From Drosophila persimilis (Eukaryota > Arthropoda > Insecta > Diptera > Drosophilidae), in NCBI RefSeq assembly GCF_003286085.1, contig NW_020825343.1:310001-374000 (forward strand): DNA of 64,000 bases, given 5' to 3'. How positions within the stretch are numbered: the stretch's first letter is position 1; each line of letters starts with the position of its first letter. Made by a program: the position numbers and the translations under genes. The notes beneath the pieces were generated by a model. It searched no databases and had not been told where the DNA came from. It saw nothing but the letters and a program-made list of their open reading frames with translations. Below are positions 11,900 through 24,884 of this stretch, one piece after another.

Positions 11900-14800
11900 C
11901 GGCAGCGGAGCATCTGTGGCAGAGTGTCAGTGTCCGCATCGAGGTATCGTGTCCATCGTGTCCTCGGCTGGGGACCATTTGACAAGCGTGTCGTGTTACC
12001 AGCGCCTTATGCACGTCTCTCAGTGCTGCATTAGCCGGGGCTTTAGTCGGGCCACTCACATGCCACAGTGCCACATGTGGAGGTGGAGCTGGAGGAGGAA
12101 AAAGTTGCCACTACCACAGCCAGGCCTTGTCACTTATGCAAAATCCCCTAATGGAGGCATGCGGAGGTGTAAGAAAAACAGAATAAAAGAAGAAAGGAAA
12201 GTAGAGAAAAGGAACGGGGAGGAGAGGAGGGGAAAGGAAGCCAAGCAAGCATAGCGATGCAGCCCGGCCTGGCCGAGGGATCTGCTAGATGGCTGGATGA
12301 GTGGATGACTGGATGGTGTTGCTGTTTCGGTATCCTCTTGTTCGTTTTTCTTGCCATTACATACAAATGCTCTTTAAGCGGATTCCGCAGCGTTTTACTT
12401 GTTTGCCATTGTTAAACCGAGTGCTCAGCATAAGGCGCCCCACAGGACCCCCCCCCCCCCCCCCCCCCCCAACATTCCCCTTGCACCAGCAGGATACTTA
12501 GCCAAGCTTTTGGCTGTGTGCTCTGTGTGCTTAAAGGCAGGCGACAAAAAAGCTGATGAGTCTCAGGGGTAAGCCACTAGCACTGCCAATACCCTACAAA
12601 TGAGTAAATGGAAAAGCCTGGGAAATGAAGACGGACAAGCCACTCACCTATTTTACTCTGGGAATATGCTCACTAATTCAAATTGATTTTAATATCCCCA
12701 AACCTATAGGCCATATTTTTCAAATCAGGCTATAGGGCATCTGCATAGTCCATCCCTAAAGCCTTGAAAACTTCTCATCAATGTGATAAGAAAAACAAAA
12801 GCCTCACAACTGAAAAATGCTTAGGCACATTTTTCTTTTTGGTTTTTGGCTTAAAAGAAAAATCACAAAAATCACAAAAAAAAAGTAAATCAAGAGAAAG
12901 TGGGGAGACAGAAGGGAAACCCTTCTAATTATGCCAGAACATGCGCAAATATTTTTCTTATGGCTGCTCGCCGCTACGCTACGCGGAACATTAATTAATT
13001 CAAGGCACCCCCTAGCACCACCCACAACCCATAACGGGGCCCAGGAACTCAAGAGTCTGTATGTGTGTGTGGCCCGCTGACTTGGGGCCGGAAAAAGTCA
13101 ACGATGAGTTGCCAAAGTTTTTAATTAAATTATACAAAGTATATTTGCCCAATTTCATAAGAAGCAAATATTAAGAATCAGTCAGAAGAGCCAAAAACAA
13201 AAACCCTCGCCAAAAAATGGCAACGGAAAAGGCTGTCGCTGACATCTGACAATGGAAACGGAAAAAGGGTTTTAGACCAGGAATCAACACGAAACTGAAA
13301 CCCTTAAGCGCGGAAATAAACCGAAGGCCCCAAGGGAAAAGGGAAACCCAAGAAAAATCGGATATTTCCTTTAAGTCCAGTAAATACAATGTATTATCTG
13401 TGTTATTCAGTTTTCTGTACTAATTTAATTGCATTACATATCTACCTACCTCAAGGCGCCTGAAAAATGCCCCAACAAATAGCGGAAAAATACGCACGAT
13501 CCACCGATGTGACACCAAGTGTCAAAGCCAATGAAATCAATCAAGCAGAAGTCGCAGACGCAGAGCAGCAACAAATAAGGAAAAGAAATGCCATAAAACT
13601 TATTTACTTAGCACCAGCAAAATGTCCGAGCCCGTAGCCTGGAGCCTGTAGCAACGAGTAAGGGGCCTGGAGCCTGGAGCCCTTGGCCAGGAGTCGGGTA
13701 CTTAAACAAAAGGCCTGACATAAATAAAGCAGCATAAAAAATAAGCAGAAGAACAAACGAACAAGAGCCAGCGGAAAGCAAAGTCAAGTCAACGAAAAAG
13801 TGGGGCTGTCAATAATCATAAAATGTCTGCAGAAGCCAGAAGAAAGAGAGAGAAAGATATAGGGGGAAAAGGAGTGGTGGTGGGGTTTTGGGGCTGTGGG
13901 AGAGCTATAGGAATTTGTTAAATTGCCTGTGAATGACAAATATTGTGCTATAATTTCTATTAAGAAAATTAAGCAGCGCGCACCACATTGCGTGTGCGCA
14001 TTATTTAATTTCTCTAAGTGTTGTACGGCAACTCCAGCTCCAAGCAGCCATGAAATTCTAGCTGCTGCTCTTTAGCCGACAGGATTTCTGCAATCTTAAA
14101 GGGAGATTGTAAAAAATGCATAAGTACAACTTAAAGGCCTGTGAATGGCGCGTCTAATGGACAGTGACATAAGACGCAGACGGCTGACAGCCAGGACTGG
14201 AGGCTGCCATTTCTGTCCCGTCTGTGTCCCAAGTCCCTGTCCTCCAACTCCATGCTGTAGTGCCAAGTTGATGGCCCAACGTGTTTGGACATGGCCAAGA
14301 AGCGTAGACAATGGAAGACAGACAGACAGAGTGCGAGGGACGCTCGACGCAGGACGCAGTGGGCGAGGCAGCACAAAAATGGTTTTCTTTAATTTTTTAT
14401 ATCTGAACAATAGCCATGGTCGCCCCACCCGCCTCAAAAGCTTTATGAATTTTTTATTAAGCCAAAAAGAGAGCTGCATGAAATCCACAATGACATGTGG
14501 AACAAAAATCAGTGCTAAAAATGATTGCCTACCCGCCGGAAAAATTTATATTTTTTTTCATCGGATTGCGACAGCGCTAAGTGATAATAAATTTTAAAAA
14601 ATTGTCCTTACAGGATTTTTCCCCGAGGCTAAACTGAGTGAAATTCCATAAATGGATGCTAGCTTTATTCCTGCGTCAAATTGTAATTAAATCTTCGTCC
14701 GCTCACATATGCGGCCCTCGGATACGTATCCTTGCGGCACAAAAGACAAGAGAAAATCAAAAATCCTAACTGGAGTCCCGCACTGACAGTGGCTCATCAA

Positions 14801-16179
14801 AATGAGCAGCGGATACTTAATCTGATTTACTTGGCTCTGGCTCTGGCGAAGGCAGAGAGCCAGCTGGATGACTGGATGGCTGGATGGAAGCCCTGGCCAA
14901 GTCCCGGGTAAACAAGCTTCTTCATAAAAAGCGACATCTCGACCAGACGGGGAAGGCGGGGCTGGGGTGCTGGGGAGCTGGGGAGCTGGGGAGGGGATAG
15001 GATGGAGCTGTTGTAGCCACAGGCTGCCCTTCTCCTACTCGTGGCTGCCACTGCTCGGCGCTCTGTGGCGTTGTGTACACCATAAAAGAGCGATAAGATA
15101 ACCGTGCCCAGCGACGACCGACCGTGGCACTTGACTGTTCCTAGTCCCCCATTACCCACTCCCCTGTTTTCCTTGTCCTTCTTGCCAGACATCCTGCTAA
15201 TACACTTTGTGTTTCTATGGGGCATAGCCGATCGTTTGTTGGGTTGGCTTTTCTTTCCAAGGCTAGGACTTTCAAGCATTCAATGCGTGTCAGAGGTATT
15301 TGAAAACATCCTTTGATTTATCATCTTTTTCCAGATAGAAACATGAATAAACCCATAATTAAGAGTAAATATATGATGAACTCCCCTAAGAGTATCCATC
15401 CATTCGATCTGTATGTACGCCTGTTTTTTTTCTATATTTGATTTTCATTCGCCCTGCCCCGAACCAGCCCTGGCTGCTTCCTCTGCTATTTCTGAGAGCT
15501 GCCTGCCTGCCAGCCAGCCAGCATCTTTAGTGTGATTTATTTTGGCAGAGCACAATGTACTTTCTTTTGAAATAAATCATAAATTTCAACGCACTGCTCT
15601 CTGCAGTACGCAATGTCCTCTCAATGCTCCTCCACCGAAGATTGTGGTCTTCTCTCGAAGGATTTTCCAGGCCGGGCCAAAATGTGGTCGGGTGGTGCCT
15701 GGCCTATGGCCGCGTGCGCGGTCTGCGACAGCAATTGAGTTATCCTCAAGAAAGGCTATCTAAACAGAGAGGAAAATGTATATGTATACAGATATTTCAT
15801 CATATTATATTTATTGTATTTTTATGGCACTTGGTCCGTGGGTCTAAGCCCCGCCAGCATTTTGTTGTCGGTTGAAAAATGTAAAACGGATCTCTGCCGC
15901 AGGGAGAATTATGAGCTAAATGCGGCACGCATGACTGCAGGGACAAAGGGCATGGGGATGGGGATGGGATTATGAGTACAAGTGTGGTTGTGGTTGGGGT
16001 TGGGGAGTCTCTGACCAGACCAGAAGTCCTAGAACAAACACATGATTTGCGGAGATTTATTTCATTTTGTTTTCGGTCTTAAAGCATGATTAACACTTGG
16101 CTAAGAAAGATGTGGAAGCTTAGAGACAATTAAAGCTGGTGCAGGACGACATTTTCCGACTACATTTAACTACAGTTTC
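11706..16179. other. Non-coding stretch upstream of the transporter 3' end
   Basis: No gene is supported. It holds a GA run at 11873-11899, a 23-bp C run at 12448-12470, a GACAGACA run near 14321 and a GGGATGGGGATG-type repeat near 15953-15967. Apparent reading frames of 130-160 codons here are compositionally odd and have no gene-like architecture. Confidence 0.55.
12448..12470 (+). repeat. 23-bp poly-C tract
   Basis: An uninterrupted run of C of the same length as the G run at 4449-4471. Length calls in such tracts are unreliable. Confidence 0.9.
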
Positions 16180-16185
16180 TTTATT
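16180..16185 (-). terminator. Poly(A) signal of the transporter gene
   Basis: AATAAA on the minus strand, 56 bp beyond the TGA stop at 16241. This implies a short 3' UTR. Confidence 0.6.
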
Positions 16186-16240
16186 GAAATTATCACAATT
16201 CGTTGCTACTGTTTTGTAACCGTTTGTAAAACTCCCTCTC

Positions 16241-17368
16241 TCAAATGCGAGTGATTTCCTTGTCCTTGTTGACCTCATCGATCTGCACTTGGATGGGTGT
16301 GCGGTAGGCGCTCTGCACCATCATGGAGACCAAGACCATTTCCACCAGTATCAAGATATTGATGATGGCTGAAAAAAGAAACCAAAATGAATATGTTTAT
16401 CCCAAACAAAGGATCTCTCCACCCACTTTGCTTGTAGACAGTGTGATTGATAGGATATTCGCCGCCCATTTTGATGCCATCGAGCTGATCGTAGAGCACC
16501 AGATACTGCAGCTTGCACAGCATCACCACCAGCTGGAGGCAGAACATCTTCTTTCGCAGCTGATAGTCGCCGCGCAGCTTCGTTATCATTCGCACCGTGA
16601 TCTGGAGGGACCACACGCCCAGGACAATCGAGCTGATGATGAAGGGTATGAAGAAGTACATCACTTGGTGGTAGAGCTGGATGTCCCGGTAGTACAGGAT
16701 GTTCATCACCAGCATAATGGAGCCCTGCCAGAAGGGCATCTGCCACACCATGTAACGGGAGATGCACAGCTTGGCCTTCGTGGGCACCACCATCGGCAGG
16801 CAGAGGCACCAGCAGCAGCAGGGCGGCGTTGTCAGCTGCACCGCCTCCCCGCCCGACTCCTTCACGTAGTTCTGCTCGGAGTCCACGTAGCGGAAGAGCA
16901 GTGTGCGGAATATGGGCCCGCCCACCATGAACATCACATGCATCACCGTGTGGCAAATAAACCAGGAGTACGGCACCAGTATGGTAGCCAGTGCGGCCAG
17001 CGAGATAATCGGATACAGGCTGACCATCAGGATGGACGGCGTACGCAGTGGCTTGTTAAGGTGGCGCCTCAGACGCGACACAGTGGTCGAGTAGATGCAG
17101 ATGTTGAGGATGGTCAGCAGGCTGGCTATGAAAATGGCCAGGCTAAGGAACGCAGTCATATCTGAGGGATGTGCACACAACCGTATTAGTATTAGGAACT
17201 CTTCATGGGGATTCCCCTCGAGTACTTACTGCCATAATACTCTGCCACTGTGGGGTGTGTTCGCAGACTCATGGAGCTGCCATTCTTCTCCATTGCCATC
17301 TCCATCTCCACCTCCTGTGGTGCAGGCTCCGTCTGCTCCACGAGCGTCCATTCATCGCTGGCATTCAT
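16241..17368 (-). CDS. CG6836: Organic solute transporter alpha-like membrane protein
   Basis: Three exons give 333 aa: 17230-17368, 16427-17161 and 16241-16368. The introns are 68 and 58 bp, with GTAAGT/CAG and GTGGGT/CAG borders and matching phase. The protein has a polar N-terminus, then about seven membrane segments starting at residue 48 (MTAFLSLAIFIASLLTILNI), an RTPSILMVSLYPIISLAAL segment, and a cysteine cluster PPCCCWCLCLP at about 159-169 that is typical of the OST-alpha/TMEM184 family. In that family OST-alpha pairs with OST-beta to move bile-acid and steroid conjugates across basolateral membranes; the substrate in flies is not established. The ATG at 17368 is preceded by an A-rich leader. 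Membrane topology and length fit the family. By synteny it should be the orthologue of D. melanogaster CG6836; family confidence is high, the orthology is recalled from memory. Confidence 0.92.
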
Positions 17369-18605
17369 TTTGTTGTTGTGTTTTTGTTTTATAATAAATT
17401 CACTCTCTGGTGGCAAGCTTGTGCAATACTTCCTGGGTTTCTCCTTCGACTCTGCTATGCCGCTTACACTTCACATCTTTGCCATTGTTCGCACATTTGC
17501 CAACAGTTAACAGACTTTACTTTTATTAGCACTCGTAAATGTATCTTCCAGCTGCCTCAATCTGTTAAAGTCTGGGCTGTGAATAGAGTCTGTGCTGCAA
17601 ATAAATAGTACAGACAGACGGGTGGGATAAATATCATTGGCCAGGCCTGGGGGAAAGTGCGAGAAGGGTGCAACAATATTTGATTGAAGATTGAAGTGGC
17701 AAAGGCAATGCACTCCGCTGCGTTAACTATAAGGAAAATAAGGCCTAATGGATGCTAAACAAACAGTCTAGACGAAGTGTTAACAACCTCAATCACGATC
17801 CCGTGCAAATGCAAAGAAGGCCCCACATATGTGACATTTGAATGACAGACCCCCTTATCCCTTCTGGATCTAAATTGGAATACCGACTTCTGAACTTTAA
17901 GTGGCTTGAATCATTTGAGAAAATGAAAATGCAAAAAAACTATGGAATATTCTTGGCTATGGCTTCAGGTTAGCTGCCTCCCATGAGAATCGCATAGAAA
18001 GGCGATACGCTGCCGGCGGCCGAGTGCCCCCTGGATCGATCGATCATCGGAGACAGGCGGCTGTGGCTCTTACAGCTTCTTCGGGGAGTTCGTTAGTATC
18101 AGGCTGTGCCAGCTAACCAGCAGAGACCACCACTTGACCGGATCTAACACCGAACTTATTACGAGTTTTTTCGAGTTTTAAGCGGTTAGCCACGAGACCC
18201 GACGGACGACCCAAATACACAACAAAAAGAAGAAAAAGCCTTAAATCTTATTTTTTATGGGTAATCGACCGGCATGTTCTGGTCCAAATAATCCGTACTT
18301 TACTTAACTGCAAATTTCTCGAATTCATCCGTAAAAATTTCAATATAAACACCATAATAATACAATACTTAAGCCGCTAATAGAGAGCGTATCAAATGAT
18401 GTACAAATGCAAAGCCCCAAACAGCCATAACAAGCCACAGGTGAAAAGCACGTGCCTGGGAGCCCAAGGCAACCGAAGAGAGTCCGTCCCCCACATGGCT
18501 GGGGAAAGAGTAAAAGAAGAGAGAGTGAGAGAGAGGCGCCCGAAACGTAAACAGGTTTTCTGGAAAGCATAGTCGAGGCGAGACGAGACGAGACGACCGA
18601 CCGGC
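17369..18605. other. 5' flank of the transporter gene
   Basis: On the minus strand an AATAAAAG/TAAAG stretch near 17515-17530 could serve as a TATA-like element for the transporter, whose ATG is at 17368, but no convincing initiator was found. On the plus strand nothing coding is seen. The 18000-18200 interval is GC-richer and contains nested ATCGATC palindromes. Confidence 0.35.
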
Positions 18606-18643
18606 CATACATAAATTCGGAGCTGAAACCAGAGCTTGCCTCA
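18606..18643 (+). promoter_or_regulatory. Possible core promoter for the small ORF
   Basis: A TATA-like ATACATAAAT (18607-18616) lies about 30 bp before an initiator-like TCACTG whose A is at 18643. A start-stop element ATGTAA at 18661-18666 would fall in the leader. This is inferred from spacing only. Confidence 0.3.
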
Positions 18644-18749
18644 CTGCACTCCCATTCGTTATGTAAGACTCTTTGTTATTTTTACATTTTGAAACAGGTT
18701 TCGGCCCAGTACAATATGTTGCAAGTACCTGTTAACAAGTACTTAAAAC

Positions 18750-18914
18750 ATGACTCAACCAGCACTCGAATCTCCCAATCATCAGCACCAGCAGCAGCGG
18801 CAACAGCAACGACCTTCATTGGCAGATCAGCTACGAAAACGTGTCAAAGCCCCCTTTGGGCTTGGCCTCAATCCCGAGTCGGTCTTTCAACGAACTGCAG
18901 AGATCTCGAAATAA
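18750..18914 (+). CDS. Small ORF, 54 aa, function unknown
   Basis: The ATG sits in a good fly context (AAAACATGA) and the frame runs to TAA at 18912. The product starts MTQPALESPNHQ, passes through a Gln/Arg-rich stretch (residues 13-21), and ends with a non-repetitive segment PSLADQLRKRVKAPFGLGLN followed by PESVFQRTAEISK. Third positions in the second half are mostly C or G, as in the real genes of this window, which is unlike the surrounding AT-rich DNA. It is too short to judge by family resemblance and I recognise no homologue. It may be a genuine micropeptide, an upstream ORF in a long leader, or chance. A possible splice acceptor (GAAACAG, exon from 18698) and donor (AAG/GTGCGT at 19133) bracket it. 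Confidence 0.4.
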   Translation: MTQPALESPNHQHQQQRQQQRPSLADQLRKRVKAPFGLGLNPESVFQRTAEISK

Positions 18915-18952
18915 GTACTCATAAAGCACGGCCTTATCAGCCGTTAGCCGTC

Positions 18953-18973
18953 AGCCGTCAGCCGTCAGCCGGA
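18953..18973 (+). repeat. GTCAGCC tandem repeat
   Basis: Short heptamer copies (TAGCCGTCAGCCGTCAGCC type) lie just downstream of the small ORF. They have no clear function. Confidence 0.6.
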
Positions 18974-19133
18974 GATCGAAATTCTCTATCGCCCCAGCCA
19001 GCGATTTCATCAGTAAACGAAAAAACGAGAGAGAATTCTTCACAATTAGTTTTGAAAAGATGCGGTATAAAAAAATTTCAAATAATTAGCACAGAATTCG
19101 CGGATTCATTTCTGTGTTTAGCACATTTTAAAG

Positions 19134-22100
19134 GTGCGTAAAACGAAGCGTGAAATATCAGCGGAGCACAGCGTCATAAAGATTATTTCCCGATGCCCCA
19201 AAGCACATACTCTCCGTGCCGTACACTTTTTGGTTTTGATTTTTTAACGGCTTGCAAATGGGCAGCGCACGCAATAAACAACAAAAACAAATGGCTAAAA
19301 AATGAAAGAAAAAAATATATAGAACGTGCCAAAAAGTGAGCAGCAAAATGTGGTATGAAATATGAATACTGTGTTGCAACAAAAGCTGGCAAAACCTCTC
19401 CTCGCTCATATTAAATTTCAACTCTAAAAAAAATAATTCTAGAGGTCTTTTGGTAAAGAATTATCGAGCGGAGGTTGTAAGAGATCACTCCCATCCTAGG
19501 CAAAATATGTTATACCACCATCAACACCCTTTCTTTACAAATCTTTAAAACTCCTACAAAAAACTTGTTGAAATGAAACGTAAACATTAGCGAAAAGTGA
19601 ACAAAGTTTTGCATTTTGCTGTTGGCCATGGCTGATTTCATTTTTTTTGTTGATGGTGAAACCATATTAAATGGGGAATTTCATGTCATTTTATCGGCTC
19701 CTTCCCTTGGGTTGCAGCTTCTTCGGTGACAGGCCGCATGGTAGCTCATGGCCCAGCAGCCATCGCTTGTCCGGCCCTGACTCTGTAGAGACACCCAAAT
19801 GCGTTGTCGTCGTCGTCTGCCAAGTTATTTCCGAGCTTTTTTTGCGGTTAACAAAAATTCAAATATCTCGGCGAGACGAGACCAAACGAGACGAGACCAA
19901 AAAGCAGCGACCCACCGACACGACCTTACGCAATGCAATCGAATTGAGCAAAAGACAAACCAAAAACAAAAAACAAAAAACAGAAAACCAAAAATCAAAT
20001 ATAAATGGGGGATACAAGTGCATTGCAGTGGGGAAATAATCAAAATCAGAACAGAGACCGCAAAATCTAATTCGTTTTGCGGCGAAAAAAGAAGAGACGG
20101 AAAATGGGAAATGGGAAAAACCATGGCATTTCCCTGTCCCTGCACACACCAGGGCAATTCATTAGACAATGTGACAAGACGCGATACCAGATGCTCGCTC
20201 CTACAATCATTTGAAAATTGTATCTAGATAAAAATGTAATTATGTCGCTTGTTCGAGATAAAATGTTTCAAATATTTACCCAGAACCAAAACAATTCTAC
20301 AAAATTCCTACATGGCGAATTGTTGTGTGTGACACACACACTTCAGGTTCAAAGGTCATGTGGTCTGAGTTGTTATTGAACAAGGCTGATGGCAGTGGAT
20401 AAAGTGAATCAGAGCTATGTACTACCAAAAATTTGTGGGCAATTACCGATTAGCAATATAATTTCTGTAACGTAAAGAGGCCCCATTTTCCATGTTCCAT
20501 GCTCTTGTTTTTTTCAGATAACGAAGTTCAAGGAAGTACAACAAAATGGATACGTTTCCTTTCCCTATGGAGGCTTTCAGAAGGTCTTACTTCCTCTTAA
20601 TCTTTTCTGAATACAACCAAAACTTTAAGCTGGAAAAATCTTGAAAAATGATTTTGTATACAATTGAAACTTGTTTGTCCACTTAGATCTGTTTTGGGCA
20701 ATGGTTTCTTCCTCATGTCCTAAAAGCCTGTGCCTTGACTGGCTTAGCCTAGCCCACTGCTAACTTGACCATCAACTCGTTTTCGGCCCAATTTCTTCCT
20801 GTCTGACCGGCCTTGGCATTGCACAGTTGATCAGAATTTCAATTGAAATGATATTCGCACATTTCAGGCTGTTCTTTAATTCATTTTGATTGACTTCACA
20901 AATTATCGGCATCAACGGCATAGAAACGATAATTATTTATTTATTTCTGTTACATGTCGTGTGGGGAAAACACTTCGTTAAAATTGATTGAATAATGCAA
21001 TAAAAAATACAAAAAAAAACAACAAAAAATTGTATTCGATCACAAGCGATTGCAAAGTGCAAAAAAAATTGGCGGGGAATCAATAAAAAAAAAAAAAAAA
21101 AAAAAAAAACGAAAAGCATTAACCAAATACTGTGTGCACTGTACAGGGTCTACTCTTTGTTTGCTTTAAAATTTCGTATAATTTTCGTACTTTTTCTTAA
21201 GCAGCTGTTGGGTCTTTCTCTTATTTTGTTTGATCACACCTCGCTCTCTGTCTCTCAGTGTCTCTCACTCGGTGTGTCTTTCTCTGTTTATTTCTCTGTA
21301 CTTCTCTGTGCACTTTGACGCCGCGCGTGTCTGGTTCGCTCGCGCGTTGTTCACCAACTGAAAATGAAATTCAAAATTATTGCGCTGGCCGATGCCGATC
21401 ACGAACGTGAATGCGCCCGTTCCCCAAACCACGGACTGTCTCTTAGCGTGTTTGTGTGTGTGTTGGCCAAAACAGAAAATAACAGTAGCAATAGCAACAA
21501 AAACACCTGCTGACGCTTGTGCTGCTGCTGCTGCTGCTGCTGTGCGATGTGCTAATCGTCATTTGTCGATTTCAAACACCGTCTTGCGTCTTGCCTCTTG
21601 CGGTGCCTTTGGTCTTTGGGAAAAGTTTTTCATTCAAGGCGGAAGTGGGTTATTTGCCGATCAAGTGACAGACGAGAAAGGTGGGCTTGTCCAGCCAGCA
21701 CCATGGAGCAAGAGCCACTCATAGCTGAAAATTGTCCTGCTAAAGTTCACATTTATTTGTAGAGAAAATAGTTATATTTCCTGTGCTACTGTGCCACTGT
21801 GCCACTTGGGAAAATTACCACTTAGTCTTCCGGTCCGACCAATCCTATTTGCCACCCCCGGGGGACACTGGACACTTAGTTTAAGAGCTAATTTCTGTAT
21901 AGAAAAGCAATCAGAAGGCATGGCACCGGCAGCCACACAACAGAAACCAATTAACATGTCCAGCAAGCGGACAGTTTACTTCGCCAGTTCCAGGTGTGCG
22001 ATATGGTCCGCCCCAGGGACTGGGCATAATTTCTAATGGAGCATCAATCAACTCTTAATTTCCATTGCCCCCGAAGACCAACATCGAGTTTAACCATACA

Positions 22101-24846
22101 ATTTGTTATTCAAATCGGAGCTCATTAAAAAAAGTTATTATGCGCTGCCGAGTGGACCCTGGACTTTGGGTGCTCCGCATATCAAAGAATGTAAATCGGC
22201 GGCACATCCGCTCACTAATTTAATGAGCGGCTCCAATGAACCTTTTTTTCGACGGAGACTTTCTGCTATCTGCTCTCCCCACCGCGCTCTTTTTTCATAA
22301 ACAATCCAAAATTAAATGCTAATTATCCAAGCCCCCGAGAGTATGCAATAAATTATGACACAAATGGGGAAGCGCTTTTGTTGCATAAACTGCGGCGACG
22401 GGCCATAAAAGAAAAATTATTGCTGGGGTTGCTGCAATTCCACTTATAATTTTGCAAATAAATCTAATTGTGCAAAGAGGGTCGAGTCGGGTCAGAAGTG
22501 ATAAGGCCAATTACGAGAGGGCAGCGTATCGGTCTTTATTTTGCTAAAAATTCAAGTTTCTTAAATGGAAAAAATCGAAATCTTTTGAATGTTTATTTGT
22601 CCGCAAGGCAACAAGAAATATTTGCTCCTCATGCTCAGGCCGCTGCCTGTCAGTGATGATTGCTTGCCACCTTGGTTGCAAGCATCGCTGCCTCTGTCTC
22701 TGCCTCTGACTTCACCCCAACTTCCACCTCATTTTAAACTGTAGCCAGCGGCCACACACAGTGACTCTCATTTCTTTTATAACAGCAGCTAAAAGATAAA
22801 AAATTTGGCGCCAAGGGCGATGCCTTTGAAGGAGAGAGGATGCTGGCACCCGCCTTCAACGCCTTTCCAGCCAGCCAGCCAGCCAGTCCCTTGTCAGTTT
22901 TCATTTGCTTTTCACTGTTTTATTTGCCGTTGTTGTTTTCCTTGGTTTTTCATGTTTTTCCTTTCTTATTTTGCTCATTTATTCGCGCTTTCTTCTTCGC
23001 AAATAAGCAACAATGCATTCGCCATTTGAATGGAAGTAGCGTTTGCCTAGGGCTGTGGCGGGGGCTGGGGCTGGGGCTGGGGCTGAGACTGGGGCTGCCT
23101 AAGCGTTCATTTCTATGTCGAAGACGAGGTCCCTTCTTTATACCTTGTCTTGATTCATTCAACTGTCGCCTGTTGTTTCAATTTCTGTCTGCGTTTTCAT
23201 TTCAATCTCTTTCATCCGACCACTCTTTGCACTCTTGATTCGCCTTTTCTTGTGCGTTTTTTTTCGCCTTTCGCTTTTCGCTCGCTGTTGTTTGCTGTTT
23301 AACGAAGCAAATCAACAAATTGTAATGATGCCAAAGTCCTTTTTCTGCGCTGCTTGCACTTTTCCCTCCATTTTCTTATTTTGCTTTTTACTTTTGTTTT
23401 TATGTGAACCCAAACCCCAGACCCCCAGTCCGACAGCCCCAAGCCCCACAACCCGAAATCCCATACCCGAGAGCCGAGACCCGCATTGGCAGCCCTTTTT
23501 TGCATGGCGCGCTCCACTTGAGGCGCAGTGTGGCGTAAAATGAATTGAGACATTCATTTCTCGGCCGAAAGAGAAATAGAGACCCGAATGCGAGAAACCG
23601 CAATGGCAGCAGTGGCAGCGGGGTCAGAAGAAGGGTCCTTGAACAACATACAGTATAGAACACTGAATGCAAAAGTGGCAAAACTTTTGCACCATTCAGC
23701 CGCTCACATCCCCGCCGCTATGTCGGCCTTTGTGCATTCAGGTGTGAAGTTTTTGGGTCGTATGTTACCGTATGGCTGCAAATAATTAAATCATGCAAAG
23801 GTTATTCTAAAGTTGTGCTGAGAGGAGGAGAGGAGGAGAGGAGGCGAGGAGGCCTAGACAAGTTCAATGCCGCTTTAAAGTCCTTGTCAGCCTGTCACAT
23901 AGTTTTGCTATTAACTAATCGATATTTATATTCGCCGTGTGCTCTTCCAGCCATGAATGTCATGAATTTGAATTTTCATAGGACGTGCATAGGACACACA
24001 CACGGGGCACACACAAACATGAAGGCAGGAAGGAATGACCAAAAGCAAGAACAGGTTGGACTGCGACCGGTGGCATTTCCGTTTCCGCCTAAAACGCACA
24101 AAAACACACACAAAAGCGGAAGCCTGTAATAGTACTTGATCTTTCCTTAAAGGCTAATATTAACATATATTTTTCCCAAAAAAGCAGCTTGTCGGTGGTC
24201 TCTCGCAGGTACAAAGTGGTCAAGAAAAACCGAAACTCATGTTGAGATAAATTGAAGTTTATTTGCTCGACAGCCTCCTGCCACACGGCTGCAGCTCCTG
24301 TTTGCTGCTTTGAGCTGCATAATTTATGACCGGCAAATGATTTGCATGCAGTTTTTTCTAGCACTAGAGGTGCTCTACTGCTCCTGTCCTCTTGCTCTGT
24401 CTACCCTGGCAAGGGCATTAAAGGGTATTAAAAATCGATATATGTATTTCTGTGACTAGAGCCTTAAATATATGCAAGTAAATCTTATTTCAAATTAAAT
24501 ACTTAAATAAGTACAGTGTTTGATTCGATCATTCGACCCGAAAGGGTATCTAGGGATGCCAGGGTATCCATCCAATACTTCATGATTTTCTATTTACGTT
24601 CCTAGGCATCCTTTGGCACTCGGAAAATGCTCGAAGGTGAAATGTTTGTGTTTGGCCTTTGGCTATGATACGAGGCGGCAGTATGCGGCACTTAGAACAA
24701 TTGGCGCCAAACGGCACACGAGGAATCCCTTAAATTGGTCGAAAACAGGTCGAAAGTCCGTGCTTGGGGGCGCTCTCTTCGGCTAGCTGTGGCTCTCTCG
24801 CTCGCAAGGAAAGCTCTTCGGGGAAAAGCTCCTTTCGGATTCGCCT
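19134..24846. other. Non-coding stretch between putative promoters
   Basis: No gene is supported. An A25 run lies at 21085-21109. From 21220 to 21320 the sequence is CT-rich with TCTCTG/TCTCTC words, the kind of GAGA-factor sequence seen near fly promoters. A 49-codon frame at 21364-21513 opens after it but looks like chance. A GGGGCT minisatellite is at 23056-23092. Confidence 0.5.
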
Positions 24847-24884
24847 TATAAGCGTGCTTCACTGATAAAACCTCGAACAGTTAC
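24847..24884 (+). promoter_or_regulatory. TATA/initiator core promoter
   Basis: TATAAG at 24847-24852 lies 32 bp before an initiator-like ACAGTT with its A at 24879. Just upstream (24770-24800) are CTCTCT/GCTCTCTCGCTCGC words resembling GAGA-factor sites. Spacing and order are those of a classical fly promoter on the plus strand. Confidence 0.5.

Noticed and set aside
11766-12254. 162-codon plus-strand frame
   Set aside because: Runs through a GA repeat giving Arg-Glu alternation and ends in Lys/Arg/Glu low-complexity sequence; no gene-like evidence.
16323-17165. 280-codon plus-strand frame opposite the transporter gene
   Set aside because: It is the antisense of a strongly codon-biased exon; its product is His/Gln-rich with no domain, as expected for a shadow frame.
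21364-21513. 49-codon ORF after a CT-rich, promoter-like block
   Set aside because: Good start context, but the second half translates simple AAC/AGC repeats and codon use is not gene-like.
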